8,586 nucleotides of DNA from Syntrophomonas sp. (lineage in GTDB: Bacteria > Bacillota > Syntrophomonadia > Syntrophomonadales > Syntrophomonadaceae), in assembly GCA_003444615.1 (NCBI GenBank), contig DLUN01000103.1:1-8586 (forward strand), written 5' to 3'. Shown here in pieces: positions 1 to 6,743 of this stretch (position 1 is its first letter; every line of letters starts with the position of its first letter). The notes below the pieces were generated by a model. That model saw nothing but the letters and a program-made list of their open reading frames with translations. It ran no database searches and was not told where the DNA came from. The position numbers and the translations under genes are program-made.

Positions 1-965
1 AGGCTAGTTATAGATAAACGGTTCCCAGTTGGCTTGTATTGAGTAAGCCCCTGGTCGATTTCCTCAACATTAAATCCATACAAATAGGCTACCGCTGCCG
101 CAGCTATTATATTGCCGGCTAACTGGCGTGCTGGAATAGCAAACTCAAAACGGACTTCCTCCTTAAGAAGCCGGGCATATACATTCAGCCTCCCACCAGT
201 CAAAGCTGTACTAACCAATCGAAAATCACAGTTTTCATTATAACCAAAGGTATAACGAGGACAAGTATAATCGGCTGCTGCTTTTTCCAGATATGGATTA
301 TCACCGTTTATAATAGCAAAATCCTTAACCGACTCCAGTATTTCACACTTGGCCTTAGCTATGTTTTCTAGGCTTCCCAGGGTTTCTAAATGAACTGGTT
401 CAACATTGGTAATAACCGCTGCAGTTGGCCGGGCTATTCTCACTAATCTTTGGATTTCCCCGGGCCCCCGCATAGCTAATTCTACCACGGCGGCTTTATG
501 TTCAACACCTAAACGCAACAATGTCAAAGGCAACCCGATGTCATTATTGTAATTGGCTTGGGGAATTAAAGTTGACCACCTGGTAGATAAGATCGCACCA
601 AGAATATCGCGGGTGGTAGTTTTACCAACACTACCCGTTACCGCAATCAAAGGCAGGGAAAAATTCTTTCTCCAGCTGGATGCCAAATCCTGCAAGGCTT
701 GAATAGTATCAGCAACCACAATTAATCCCTGCCGGTGGCCATACTGCTTGCTAGGATCTGAAACAACCGCAGAACTTGCACCCTTAGCAAAAGCCTGTTC
801 CACAAACTGGTGCCCGTCAAAATTTTCACCCTGAATGGCAAAAAAGATATCCCCACTTTTTACCTGGCGGGAATCAGTGGTGACTCCGGTAATTTCCAAC
901 CCCTGGGCCTCTCTGATTATGCTGCCACCAGTAGCCTGCTGAATGTATTCTAAACTCAGCTTCAC
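1..965 (-). CDS. murF: UDP-N-acetylmuramoyl-tripeptide--D-alanyl-D-alanine ligase (MurF), 3' end cut by window edge
   Basis: Cytoplasmic ATP-dependent ligase that adds D-Ala-D-Ala to UDP-MurNAc-tripeptide, the last cytoplasmic precursor step of peptidoglycan synthesis. The frame is open from a GTG start at 965 to the window edge, giving 321 codons. Family members are about 450 residues, so the C-terminal ligase domain is outside the window. Visible by residue: N-terminal substrate-binding domain with GENFDGH (46-52); P-loop TGSVGKTT (110-117); NYNNDIGLP (138-146); ELAMRGPGEI (162-171); VHLETLGS (191-198); NGDNP (220-224). The SVGKTT loop and the NYNN and MRGPGEI blocks point to MurF rather than MurC, MurD or MurE. 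The GTG overlaps the murE TGA by four bases (GTGA), with AAGGAG at 977-982 inside murE as ribosome-binding site, so translation is probably coupled. The next residues (MKLSLEYIQQATGG) match a usual MurF N-terminus, which supports this start. Confidence 0.95.
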   Translation of the reverse strand, partial: MKLSLEYIQQATGGSIIREAQGLEITGVTTDSRQVKSGDIFFAIQGENFDGHQFVEQAFAKGASSAVVSDPSKQYGHRQGLIVVADTIQALQDLASSWRKNFSLPLIAVTGSVGKTTTRDILGAILSTRWSTLIPQANYNNDIGLPLTLLRLGVEHKAAVVELAMRGPGEIQRLVRIARPTAAVITNVEPVHLETLGSLENIAKAKCEILESVKDFAIINGDNPYLEKAAADYTCPRYTFGYNENCDFRLVSTALTGGRLNVYARLLKEEVRFEFAIPARQLAGNIIAAAAVAYLYGFNVEEIDQGLTQYKPTGNRLSITS

Positions 966-2434
966 AATTCCATCTTCTCCTTAATCATCTGGGCTGCTAC
1001 CAGCCGGTCATCGAAATCCAATACCTGATCCATGACCAACTGATATGTTTCATGGCCTTTGCCGGCGATTATTACTAAATCACCCTCTTTAGCAATACTG
1101 ATGGCATGCCTAATGGCTTCACCCCGATCAGGAATAACTGCATAGCGAGAAGTTTCCACCTGATTAAGGCCCACCAGAATGTCGTCAATAATAGCCTGAG
1201 GGTCTTCTGTACGGGGATTATCAGAAGTCACTATACAAAAGTTAGAGTATTGCCCGGCAATTTTCCCCATCAAAGGCCTTTTGGTTTTGTCCCTATCACC
1301 ACCACAGCCAAAAACAGTGATCAAACGATTCTGCACCAATTGGCGGCCGGTTTTCAGGATGTTTTCCAGCCCATCGGGTGTATGAGCATAATCCACAACC
1401 ACGGTAAAGTTCTGTCCCAGGTTTACCTGTTCAAATCGACCGGCTACACCTTCTATTTTAGCTAAGGCTACTTGAATGGTGGGAACGGGGATTTTTTCTG
1501 CCAGGGCAAAAGCAATAGCCGCTAAAGCATTGTATACGCTGAATCCCCCTATTAATTTCATTTGGATAGTAAACACTTGGTTTTCATAGGTTACTTCAAA
1601 CTCAGTCCCCTTAAGAGTGCTGTGAATCTTCTTAGCCTGCACATCTACAGAAGATGTAATTCCATAAGTATAATACGATACCTGACAAGCTTGAGTGAAA
1701 TATTTAGCCGATGGGTCATCCCCGTTAATAACACAGAAGCTGTCAGGCTTTTTAGCCATCATCTTAAACAGTTTTAGTTTAGCCTCGCGATACATTTCCA
1801 TGGTCTGGTGATAATCTAAATGATCCTGAGTTAAATTAGTAAGCACCGTTACATCAAAGTCAATATCATCCACTCTTTTTAGATCTAAAGCATGGGAAGA
1901 TACTTCCATAACTGCATAATCTGCTCCATTATCCTTCAAAAGCTTGAAAAATTCCTGTATATCCACCGATTCTGGAGTGGTATGTCCGTAGTCTTTGCTG
2001 GTATTGCCCAGGCGGGCATATAAAGTTCCCATTATCCCAGTCCTTCGCTGATGCTCATGCAAAATGGCCTGGATAAGATGAGTGGTAGTAGTTTTACCAT
2101 TGGTGCCAGTTACCCCAACTACTCTAAGGCTTTTAGAGGGATGCCCATAGTAATTGGCAGCTGCCTTGGACAATCCCGCCCGCGTATCGGCAGTGACAAT
2201 TAAAGCCGTTGGCGGGCTTAAGTCAATTATTCTTTCGCCCATTACTGCAACAGCGCCTGACTGTACCGCTTGTTGGGCAAACAGATGCCCATCGGTCTTT
2301 TCACCTACCACGCAGACGAAAAGGTTTCCCGGTTCTACTTTACGGGAGTCATAACACACACCAGTTATGGGAGTATCCATGCTACCCTGGATTATTTGGT
2401 AATTGATGCCCTGACATACCTCGCCTAACCGCAT
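962..2434 (-). CDS. murE: UDP-N-acetylmuramoyl-L-alanyl-D-glutamate--2,6-diaminopimelate ligase (MurE)
   Basis: Cytoplasmic ATP-dependent ligase adding the third stem-peptide residue to UDP-MurNAc-L-Ala-D-Glu. The 490-residue length is normal. Domains in order: N-terminal UDP-binding domain with GEKTDGH (44-50); central ATPase with P-loop TGTNGKTT (109-116), TTPES (152-156), EVSSHAL (177-183), DHLDYH (204-209) and K219 in EAKLKLF, the expected carbamylated lysine; C-terminal domain with GRFE (332-335), DYAHTPD (348-354), GCGGDRD (376-382), DNPR (405-408) and GKGHE (458-462). DNPR is the known signature of meso-diaminopimelate-specific enzymes, so this organism is expected to have DAP-type rather than lysine-type peptidoglycan; that is inference from the family rule. 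The ATG at 2434 is preceded by GAAAGGATGG, and the gene starts 20 nt after the PBP stop. An ATG 10 nt upstream is out of frame. No lesions are seen. Confidence 0.98.
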   Translation of the reverse strand: MRLGEVCQGINYQIIQGSMDTPITGVCYDSRKVEPGNLFVCVVGEKTDGHLFAQQAVQSGAVAVMGERIIDLSPPTALIVTADTRAGLSKAAANYYGHPSKSLRVVGVTGTNGKTTTTHLIQAILHEHQRRTGIMGTLYARLGNTSKDYGHTTPESVDIQEFFKLLKDNGADYAVMEVSSHALDLKRVDDIDFDVTVLTNLTQDHLDYHQTMEMYREAKLKLFKMMAKKPDSFCVINGDDPSAKYFTQACQVSYYTYGITSSVDVQAKKIHSTLKGTEFEVTYENQVFTIQMKLIGGFSVYNALAAIAFALAEKIPVPTIQVALAKIEGVAGRFEQVNLGQNFTVVVDYAHTPDGLENILKTGRQLVQNRLITVFGCGGDRDKTKRPLMGKIAGQYSNFCIVTSDNPRTEDPQAIIDDILVGLNQVETSRYAVIPDRGEAIRHAISIAKEGDLVIIAGKGHETYQLVMDQVLDFDDRLVAAQMIKEKMEL

Positions 2435-2454
2435 GGGCGACCATCCTTTCTTAG

Positions 2455-4575
2455 CTACTCTCCAACCGGTTGAAATTTCACTTTAATATTTGACCCACTA
2501 GTTACTATTTTGCCTGGTGCTGGATTTTGGTCATACGCCAGGCCATAACCTTCGGGTATTAGATGAAGTCCTAAATCAGCTAGAATCTTAGCCACTTCTT
2601 TCAAGGATTTTCCCTGTAGATCTGGCACGGTTACCTCTGTATTCTCGCCATCTAGCTCAAAAGGTGACAAATATATAATAACTTCAGAATTGAGGTTTAC
2701 CTTGGTATTGGGTTTAGGGGTCTGCTGCCAGACAATATTGCCTTCACCGCTAACCTTTGCAGAAAGATTGCGGTCCTTTATGGTGGCAAGGGCTTCCGAC
2801 AACGGCAGGTTTACTACATCAGGAACCAAAACCTGTCGATTCTGGGGTGTAGCCGGTTCGTTGGGATCGGTCTCTTCTCGCTTGGGAACATCTAGATAAC
2901 GCAGTGAATCCTCCATAATTATCTTAAAAGCTGGAGCAGCTACCCACCCGCCGTAGTAGGGATAACCCTGGGGCGCATCTACTACTACCATACATACCAA
3001 ACGAGGATCATCAGCCGGTGCAAAACCTATGAAGGATGCTACATATTCGTTAGCCATATATCCGCCAGTAGGAGCTATCTTCTGGGCAGTTCCGGTTTTG
3101 CCAGCAGCCCGGTAACCAGGCATATAGGCATTTTTCCCCGTCCCATTAGTAACCTCACCTTCCAGTATATAACACAGTTCCCGGGCGGTATCCCTAGATA
3201 TAACCTGCCTTACCACCTTGGGTTCATTTTTCTTTATCACCTGACCGTCCTTATCAATTACCTGTCGCACCAAATAAGGCTGCATAAGCTTGCCTTCATT
3301 GGCTACTGCCCCTACGGCAGCTACCAACTGCATTGCTGTCACTGCATTGGCCTGCCCAAAAGCCATAGTAGCCAAATCTATTTGCATGGCCCGGGATTCA
3401 GGAACTATAATGCCCGCAGCTTCACCAGGCAGATCTATACCGGTAGTTTTCCCAAAACCAAAGGCATGTAAATACTTATAGTATTTTTCCAAACCCAAAT
3501 CCAAACCTACCTGTACAAAGCCTACGTTACAGGATTTTTCAACTATTTGCGCAAAGGTTTGACTGCCATGAGCTGTACCACTAGCACACCGGATAGTCTC
3601 CTTACCAACCTTGATATATCCCGGACAATAAAATTGACTAGCAGGTCCCACTACTTTTTCTTCCATGGCCATAGCTGCGGTAGTTATTTTCATAGTGGAG
3701 CCTGGTTCAAAGGCATCATTAATGGCATAATTCCTACGGTTTTCAGCCGGATAATCATTGTAATTATTGGGGTCAAAGGTGGGACGTGAGGCCATAGCCA
3801 ATATCTCTCCGGTTTTAGGATCCATAACAATAGCTGCGGCAGATTTGGCCTGACGCTCCTTATACACTTTGTCGAGTTCCCGTTCTGTTATATATTGAAT
3901 AGTCTCATCTATGGTCAGGACTAAATGGGCTCCGTCAACGGGGGGAATATATTTATGGGTAGCTTCAGGTATAGGCCGATTCACGGCATCATGCTCAATT
4001 ATTATCCTGCCCTTAGTTCCACCTACCAGTTCATCATAATAATTGTCAATTCCCTCCAGCCCAGTATTATCCACACCAGAAATACCTAAAATGTGGCTGG
4101 CCAGAGTCTTTTTAGGATAATAACGACGACTTTCCTCGGTAAGACCTATACCCGGTAAATCAGCGTCTTTAATCTGTTGAGCCTGTTCCGGTGAAATTTG
4201 CCTTTTAACCCACTCAAAAGAACTGCTGCGGGTAATGCGGTTGTAAATCTTGTCCTCATCGGCTTCCAGAATGGCTGCCAACTTTGCGGCAATTTCCCTT
4301 TCTTCCTTGGAAGCCAAAACCTCCGCTGGAATAGCATATACCGAATCGGCGCTAATAGATATGGCTAATTCCTCACCATTGCGATCATAGATTATGCCCC
4401 TTTTGGCTTCTACTGGGATATCACGCATACGGTTTTGCAGTGCTTTTTCTGACAATTCCGCCCCTCGCACAAATTGAACCCAGAATAACCGGCTCCCCAG
4501 TAATATTAAAACTATGGTAAACAAGAAAAAAAGCGTGGCAATACGCTTTCGAACTTGTAAATTAGTTATTTGCAT
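2455..4575 (-). CDS. spoVD: SpoVD/FtsI-type class B penicillin-binding protein with two PASTA domains
   Basis: Membrane-anchored D,D-transpeptidase that cross-links peptidoglycan at the septum and/or in the spore cortex; 706 residues. Seen: short cytoplasmic N-terminus, one membrane segment (about 13-33), PBP dimerisation domain starting at RGIIYDRNG (59-67), then the transpeptidase domain with all three active-site motifs: S293-T-M-K296 (nucleophilic serine, in EPGSTMK), S348-C-N350 and K493-T-G495 (in AGKTGTAQ). Two PASTA domains follow at about 581-638 and 646-704. The N-terminal VRKR pattern and the VISRDTAR and GTGKNAYMPGYR blocks look like SpoVD. From general knowledge, B. subtilis SpoVD has one PASTA and PbpB has two, so the PASTA count here resembles PbpB. 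It is the only PBP between ftsL and murE, so it may serve vegetative division, sporulation or both; the symbol is given by resemblance. ATG at 4575 has GGGGTGA just upstream, 19 nt after ftsL. Confidence 0.93.
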   Translation of the reverse strand: MQITNLQVRKRIATLFFLFTIVLILLGSRLFWVQFVRGAELSEKALQNRMRDIPVEAKRGIIYDRNGEELAISISADSVYAIPAEVLASKEEREIAAKLAAILEADEDKIYNRITRSSSFEWVKRQISPEQAQQIKDADLPGIGLTEESRRYYPKKTLASHILGISGVDNTGLEGIDNYYDELVGGTKGRIIIEHDAVNRPIPEATHKYIPPVDGAHLVLTIDETIQYITERELDKVYKERQAKSAAAIVMDPKTGEILAMASRPTFDPNNYNDYPAENRRNYAINDAFEPGSTMKITTAAMAMEEKVVGPASQFYCPGYIKVGKETIRCASGTAHGSQTFAQIVEKSCNVGFVQVGLDLGLEKYYKYLHAFGFGKTTGIDLPGEAAGIIVPESRAMQIDLATMAFGQANAVTAMQLVAAVGAVANEGKLMQPYLVRQVIDKDGQVIKKNEPKVVRQVISRDTARELCYILEGEVTNGTGKNAYMPGYRAAGKTGTAQKIAPTGGYMANEYVASFIGFAPADDPRLVCMVVVDAPQGYPYYGGWVAAPAFKIIMEDSLRYLDVPKREETDPNEPATPQNRQVLVPDVVNLPLSEALATIKDRNLSAKVSGEGNIVWQQTPKPNTKVNLNSEVIIYLSPFELDGENTEVTVPDLQGKSLKEVAKILADLGLHLIPEGYGLAYDQNPAPGKIVTSGSNIKVKFQPVGE

Positions 4576-4594
4576 AGAGGTTCACCCCGCTGCA

Positions 4595-5074
4595 TTATAG
4601 ATTATTGTGGGCAAGCAGGAGAAGATTATTATACAGTTTATTCAAGGGATTCTGTCCTATTTGATTAGTAGTTGGGGTATCATTCTCATTTATGATAATG
4701 GGCTCAAATTCCGGTACCACTGCAACCGTTATGCCCTGCTCTGCTTTTGTCATGCCCAATTCGTGGGCCGCTATTTCAATATAACTCAGAGAGCACTTCT
4801 CTGCTATACTATACTCAATACGATTATTGGCAGTCTCTAAGTCTTTTATTTCATTTTCCAGTTCCACAATCTGATACCCTAATAAAGCACCTTTAATACA
4901 CAGATAAACCAGGACCAGGGCATAAACGAACAATGCCACCGCCGTTTTGACGAATACCTTCCCCTTCGGATTTGATGTTCGATAAGTGCGCCGCACTTTT
5001 TTCACCTGAGGTACCGGCCGGTAAAAGGATTCGGCATCCCAATTGTTCGAATAATCTAAACCTGCCTGTATCAT
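4595..5074 (-). CDS. ftsL: FtsL-like cell-division protein (septum formation initiator family)
   Basis: Small bitopic division protein; in the family it forms a complex with DivIC/FtsB and activates septal FtsW and the class B PBP. The 159-residue product has a basic cytoplasmic N-terminus (KKVRRTYRTSNPKGK, 25-39), one hydrophobic segment (about 43-62), then a heptad-like stretch of about 66-95 (LGYQIVELENEIKDLE onward) expected to form a coiled coil. ELGMTKAEQ (105-113) matches the conserved end of FtsL/DivIC extracellular domains. Sequence conservation in FtsL is poor, so the call rests on topology, the coiled coil and the position between rsmH and the PBP. The start ATG at 5074 has GGGAGG about 9 nt upstream, 27 nt after rsmH. 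Oddity: residues 121-159 form an Asn- and Leu-rich tail after the usual end of the domain, with no assigned role. Confidence 0.87.
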   Translation of the reverse strand: MIQAGLDYSNNWDAESFYRPVPQVKKVRRTYRTSNPKGKVFVKTAVALFVYALVLVYLCIKGALLGYQIVELENEIKDLETANNRIEYSIAEKCSLSYIEIAAHELGMTKAEQGITVAVVPEFEPIIINENDTPTTNQIGQNPLNKLYNNLLLLAHNNL

Positions 5075-5101
5075 CCTATTCTTCCTCCCTGAGTAGTAGA
5101 A

Positions 5102-6022
5102 CTAGATTCTTCTGGCTACCCGGAGTTTCGCACTACGTGCTCGCGGATTGTGCTGACACTCCGTAACCGAAGGTTGTATCGGTTTACGGGTTAATATTTC
5201 TAGTCTAGCTTGGTGATTGCAAGTACATACCGGCAATCCTGGTGGACAGACACATGTTCGAGCTTCCCTCTGCATAAAACGCTTGACGATTCGGTCTTCC
5301 AGTGAGTGAAAAGTAATTACACACAGTCTGCCTCCTTCATTGAGCAGGTTGACCGTTTGAGGAAGTACTTCTTCCACTGCCCCTAATTCGTCGTTTACTT
5401 CGATTCGCAAGGCCTGAAACGTCTTACGAGCTGGATGCTTGGCTCGCCGGTAGCTAGGCGGAACTGCCGCCTTGATCAACTCCACCAATTCCAAAGTAGT
5501 ATCAATAGGTCTATCTTGTCTCATTTTAACTATTTTACTGGCGATAAATGGAGCATATTTTTCTTCCCCATATTTATACAGTATTTGGACCAGTTCTGTC
5601 TCGCTATAAGTGTTTACCACATCCCAAGCCGACAGCTTGTTAGCGCGATTCATTCTCATATCTAAACGAGCATCATCATGAAAGCTAAACCCTCTATCCT
5701 GCGAATCCAACTGGTATGAGGATACACCCAGATCCAATAGTATTCCATCAACCTTATTCACATTAAGTTCAGCCAGGACTCTGGCAAGATAGCGAAAATC
5801 TTCATGGATAAAATCAACTCTGGGCTCATTGTTAAATTTATTTCTGGTTTTGCCTAAGGTATCCAAATCTTTATCCAAAGCCAAAACCCTGGCTTCGGGT
5901 TTTAACATCTGCAGCAATTTTTGCAGATGTCCCCCTCCCCCCACCGTACAATCCACATAAGTACCTGTGGGGTTAACGGCTAAGTTTGATATGGTTTCAT
6001 CAAGCAACACCGGCAGGTGCAA
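5102..6022 (-). CDS. rsmH: 16S rRNA (cytosine(1402)-N(4))-methyltransferase RsmH (MraW), TTG start
   Basis: SAM-dependent methyltransferase that makes N4-methylcytosine at position 1402 of 16S rRNA, in the ribosomal P-site region. The 306-residue length is typical. Motifs seen: HLPVLLDE at the very N-terminus; SAM-binding DCTVGGGGH (24-32); DLGVSS (97-102); GFSF (111-114); DMRM (121-124); HPARKTFQALRIEVNDEL (196-213); ITFHSLEDRIVK (236-247); PRARSAKLR (293-301). A four-cysteine cluster C257, C259, C266, C268 (CVCP...CTC) resembles the small metal-knuckle seen in many clostridial homologues. The start is TTG at 6022: AGGAG lies 7 nt before it (6030-6034) and overlaps the mraZ TAG stop, no better in-frame start exists, and the residues right after TTG match the family N-terminus. 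The gene follows mraZ by 10 nt and is surely in the same operon. Confidence 0.98.
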   Translation of the reverse strand: MHLPVLLDETISNLAVNPTGTYVDCTVGGGGHLQKLLQMLKPEARVLALDKDLDTLGKTRNKFNNEPRVDFIHEDFRYLARVLAELNVNKVDGILLDLGVSSYQLDSQDRGFSFHDDARLDMRMNRANKLSAWDVVNTYSETELVQILYKYGEEKYAPFIASKIVKMRQDRPIDTTLELVELIKAAVPPSYRRAKHPARKTFQALRIEVNDELGAVEEVLPQTVNLLNEGGRLCVITFHSLEDRIVKRFMQREARTCVCPPGLPVCTCNHQARLEILTRKPIQPSVTECQHNPRARSAKLRVARRI

Positions 6023-6028
6023 ATTATC

Positions 6029-6034
6029 GCTCCT
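6029..6034 (-). promoter_or_regulatory. Ribosome-binding site that fixes the TTG start of rsmH
   Basis: AGGAGC lies on the minus strand with AGGAG ending 7 nt before the TTG at 6022. It shares its first two bases with the TAG stop of mraZ, so ribosomes ending mraZ stop on the site that starts rsmH, consistent with coupled translation. Confidence 0.8.
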
Positions 6035-6464
6035 AAATACCCAGGTCTACAAGACTTTCGGCAAGCTGCTCGTAATGCCCGGCATTATTCTGGTTGTATT
6101 CTACCCATTTATCCGCAGCCCAAATCTCAGCCCGGGACCCTACGCCAATAATGACAATATCTTTGTCAATTCCTGCATATTCTCTTAGATTCGATGGCAA
6201 TACCGTTCTTCCCTGCTTATCTAGTTCTAATTCTGAAGCTCCCGAGAAAAAAAATCGAACAAAAGAGCGGGCATCAGCACGGGTCATTGGTAGTGAATGC
6301 AGTTTAGCTTCGATATTGCGCCACTCATCTTGCGAAAACAGGAAAATGCAGTTTTCCAAACCCTTGGTAGCCACAAACCGGTCTTTTAATTGTTCCCTGA
6401 ATTTAGAAGGAATAGTCAAACGGCCTTTTGTATCAAGGGAATGCTGGTATTCACCTAGAAACAC
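6033..6464 (-). CDS. mraZ: Transcriptional regulator MraZ, GTG start
   Basis: DNA-binding protein of the SpoVT/AbrB-like fold, first gene of the dcw cluster, known in other bacteria to form a ring-shaped oligomer and bind direct repeats upstream of its own gene. The 143-residue length is standard. Two MraZ half-domains are visible, each with the conserved Asp-x-x-Gly-Arg loop: DTKGRLTIP (11-19) and DKQGRTVLP (81-89); FLGEYQHSLD at the N-terminus is also a family hallmark. The start is GTG at 6464, with a GGGGGG run 8 nt upstream as ribosome-binding site; the ATG at 6480 is in another frame. Three AGTGG boxes 41-65 bp upstream of the start are the expected target, so autoregulation of the operon is a reasonable inference. 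The direction of the effect (repression in E. coli, activation reported in mollicutes) cannot be read from sequence. Confidence 0.98.
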   Translation of the reverse strand: MFLGEYQHSLDTKGRLTIPSKFREQLKDRFVATKGLENCIFLFSQDEWRNIEAKLHSLPMTRADARSFVRFFFSGASELELDKQGRTVLPSNLREYAGIDKDIVIIGVGSRAEIWAADKWVEYNQNNAGHYEQLAESLVDLGI

Positions 6465-6504
6465 CGTAACTGCCCCCCATCCAATCTAATTCAGGGACTA
6501 CCTG

Positions 6505-6529
6505 CCACTTTGCTCCACTTTAATCCACT
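6505..6529 (-). promoter_or_regulatory. MraZ box array: three AGTGG direct repeats
   Basis: On the minus strand the sequence reads AGTGG-N5-AGTGG-N5-AGTGG, with boxes at 6525-6529, 6515-6519 and 6505-6509, an exact 10-bp period, so all boxes face one side of the helix. Two of the boxes extend to AAAGTGG. Spaced short direct repeats containing GTGG or TGGG upstream of mraZ are the established binding target of MraZ. A fourth position 10 bp further upstream reads AATAG, only three of five matches, so I count three boxes. The array sits between the candidate promoter and the mraZ start. Confidence 0.88.
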
Positions 6530-6568
6530 CTATTCTATTCTTTTGTCTTGGTTACCTGCTTTGTGAAA

Positions 6569-6577
6569 ATTATTACA
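6569..6577 (-). promoter_or_regulatory. Candidate extended -10 promoter for the mraZ operon
   Basis: The minus strand reads TGTAATAAT, that is TGn followed by AATAAT (five of six to TATAAT), downstream of the PHP-gene terminator and upstream of the MraZ boxes. No good -35 hexamer lies 16-18 bp upstream. If used, the leader would be roughly 100 nt and would contain all three boxes. TAGAAT at 6532-6537 is another possible -10 but also lacks a -35. Confidence 0.3.
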
Positions 6578-6600
6578 ATATTGATTAAGGGCCCCAGAAA

Positions 6601-6644
6601 AAATTAAAAAGGCTAATATTGCCGATTTATCAAGCACTTAGCCT
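6601..6644 (-). terminator. Rho-independent terminator after the PHP-domain gene
   Basis: On the minus strand AGGCTAA (6638-6644) pairs with TTAGCCT (6610-6616), with a further inner TGC/GCA pairing around an 11-nt loop, followed directly by TTTTTAATTT. It lies about 100 nt after the PHP gene stop and before the mraZ promoter candidate, so it separates the two units. On the plus strand the same stem is followed by GTTTTTTG (6645-6651), so it may work in both directions. The 7-bp stem is modest in strength. Confidence 0.7.
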
Positions 6645-6743
6645 GTTTTTTGTCTGCAACTATATTGTCAAAAATTGTGCTTTCGTCCTAAATTGTTATG
6701 CTATATAAGTCCTTTTTTCTAGTTTATAGGCCTAAAATAGCCA

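Noticed and set aside
4146..4337. A 63-codon minus-strand open frame inside the PBP gene.
   Set aside because: It is out of frame within the dimerisation region of an intact PBP; a basic composition alone does not support a gene.
6094..6489. A 131-codon plus-strand open frame across mraZ.
   Set aside because: It lies fully antisense to a well-supported mraZ, has no recognisable domain, and does not fit the uniform minus-strand layout.
6666..6671. A perfect TTGACA on the minus strand as -35 of the mraZ promoter.
   Set aside because: The hexamer 17 bp downstream is AAACAG, not -10-like, and a terminator lies between it and mraZ.
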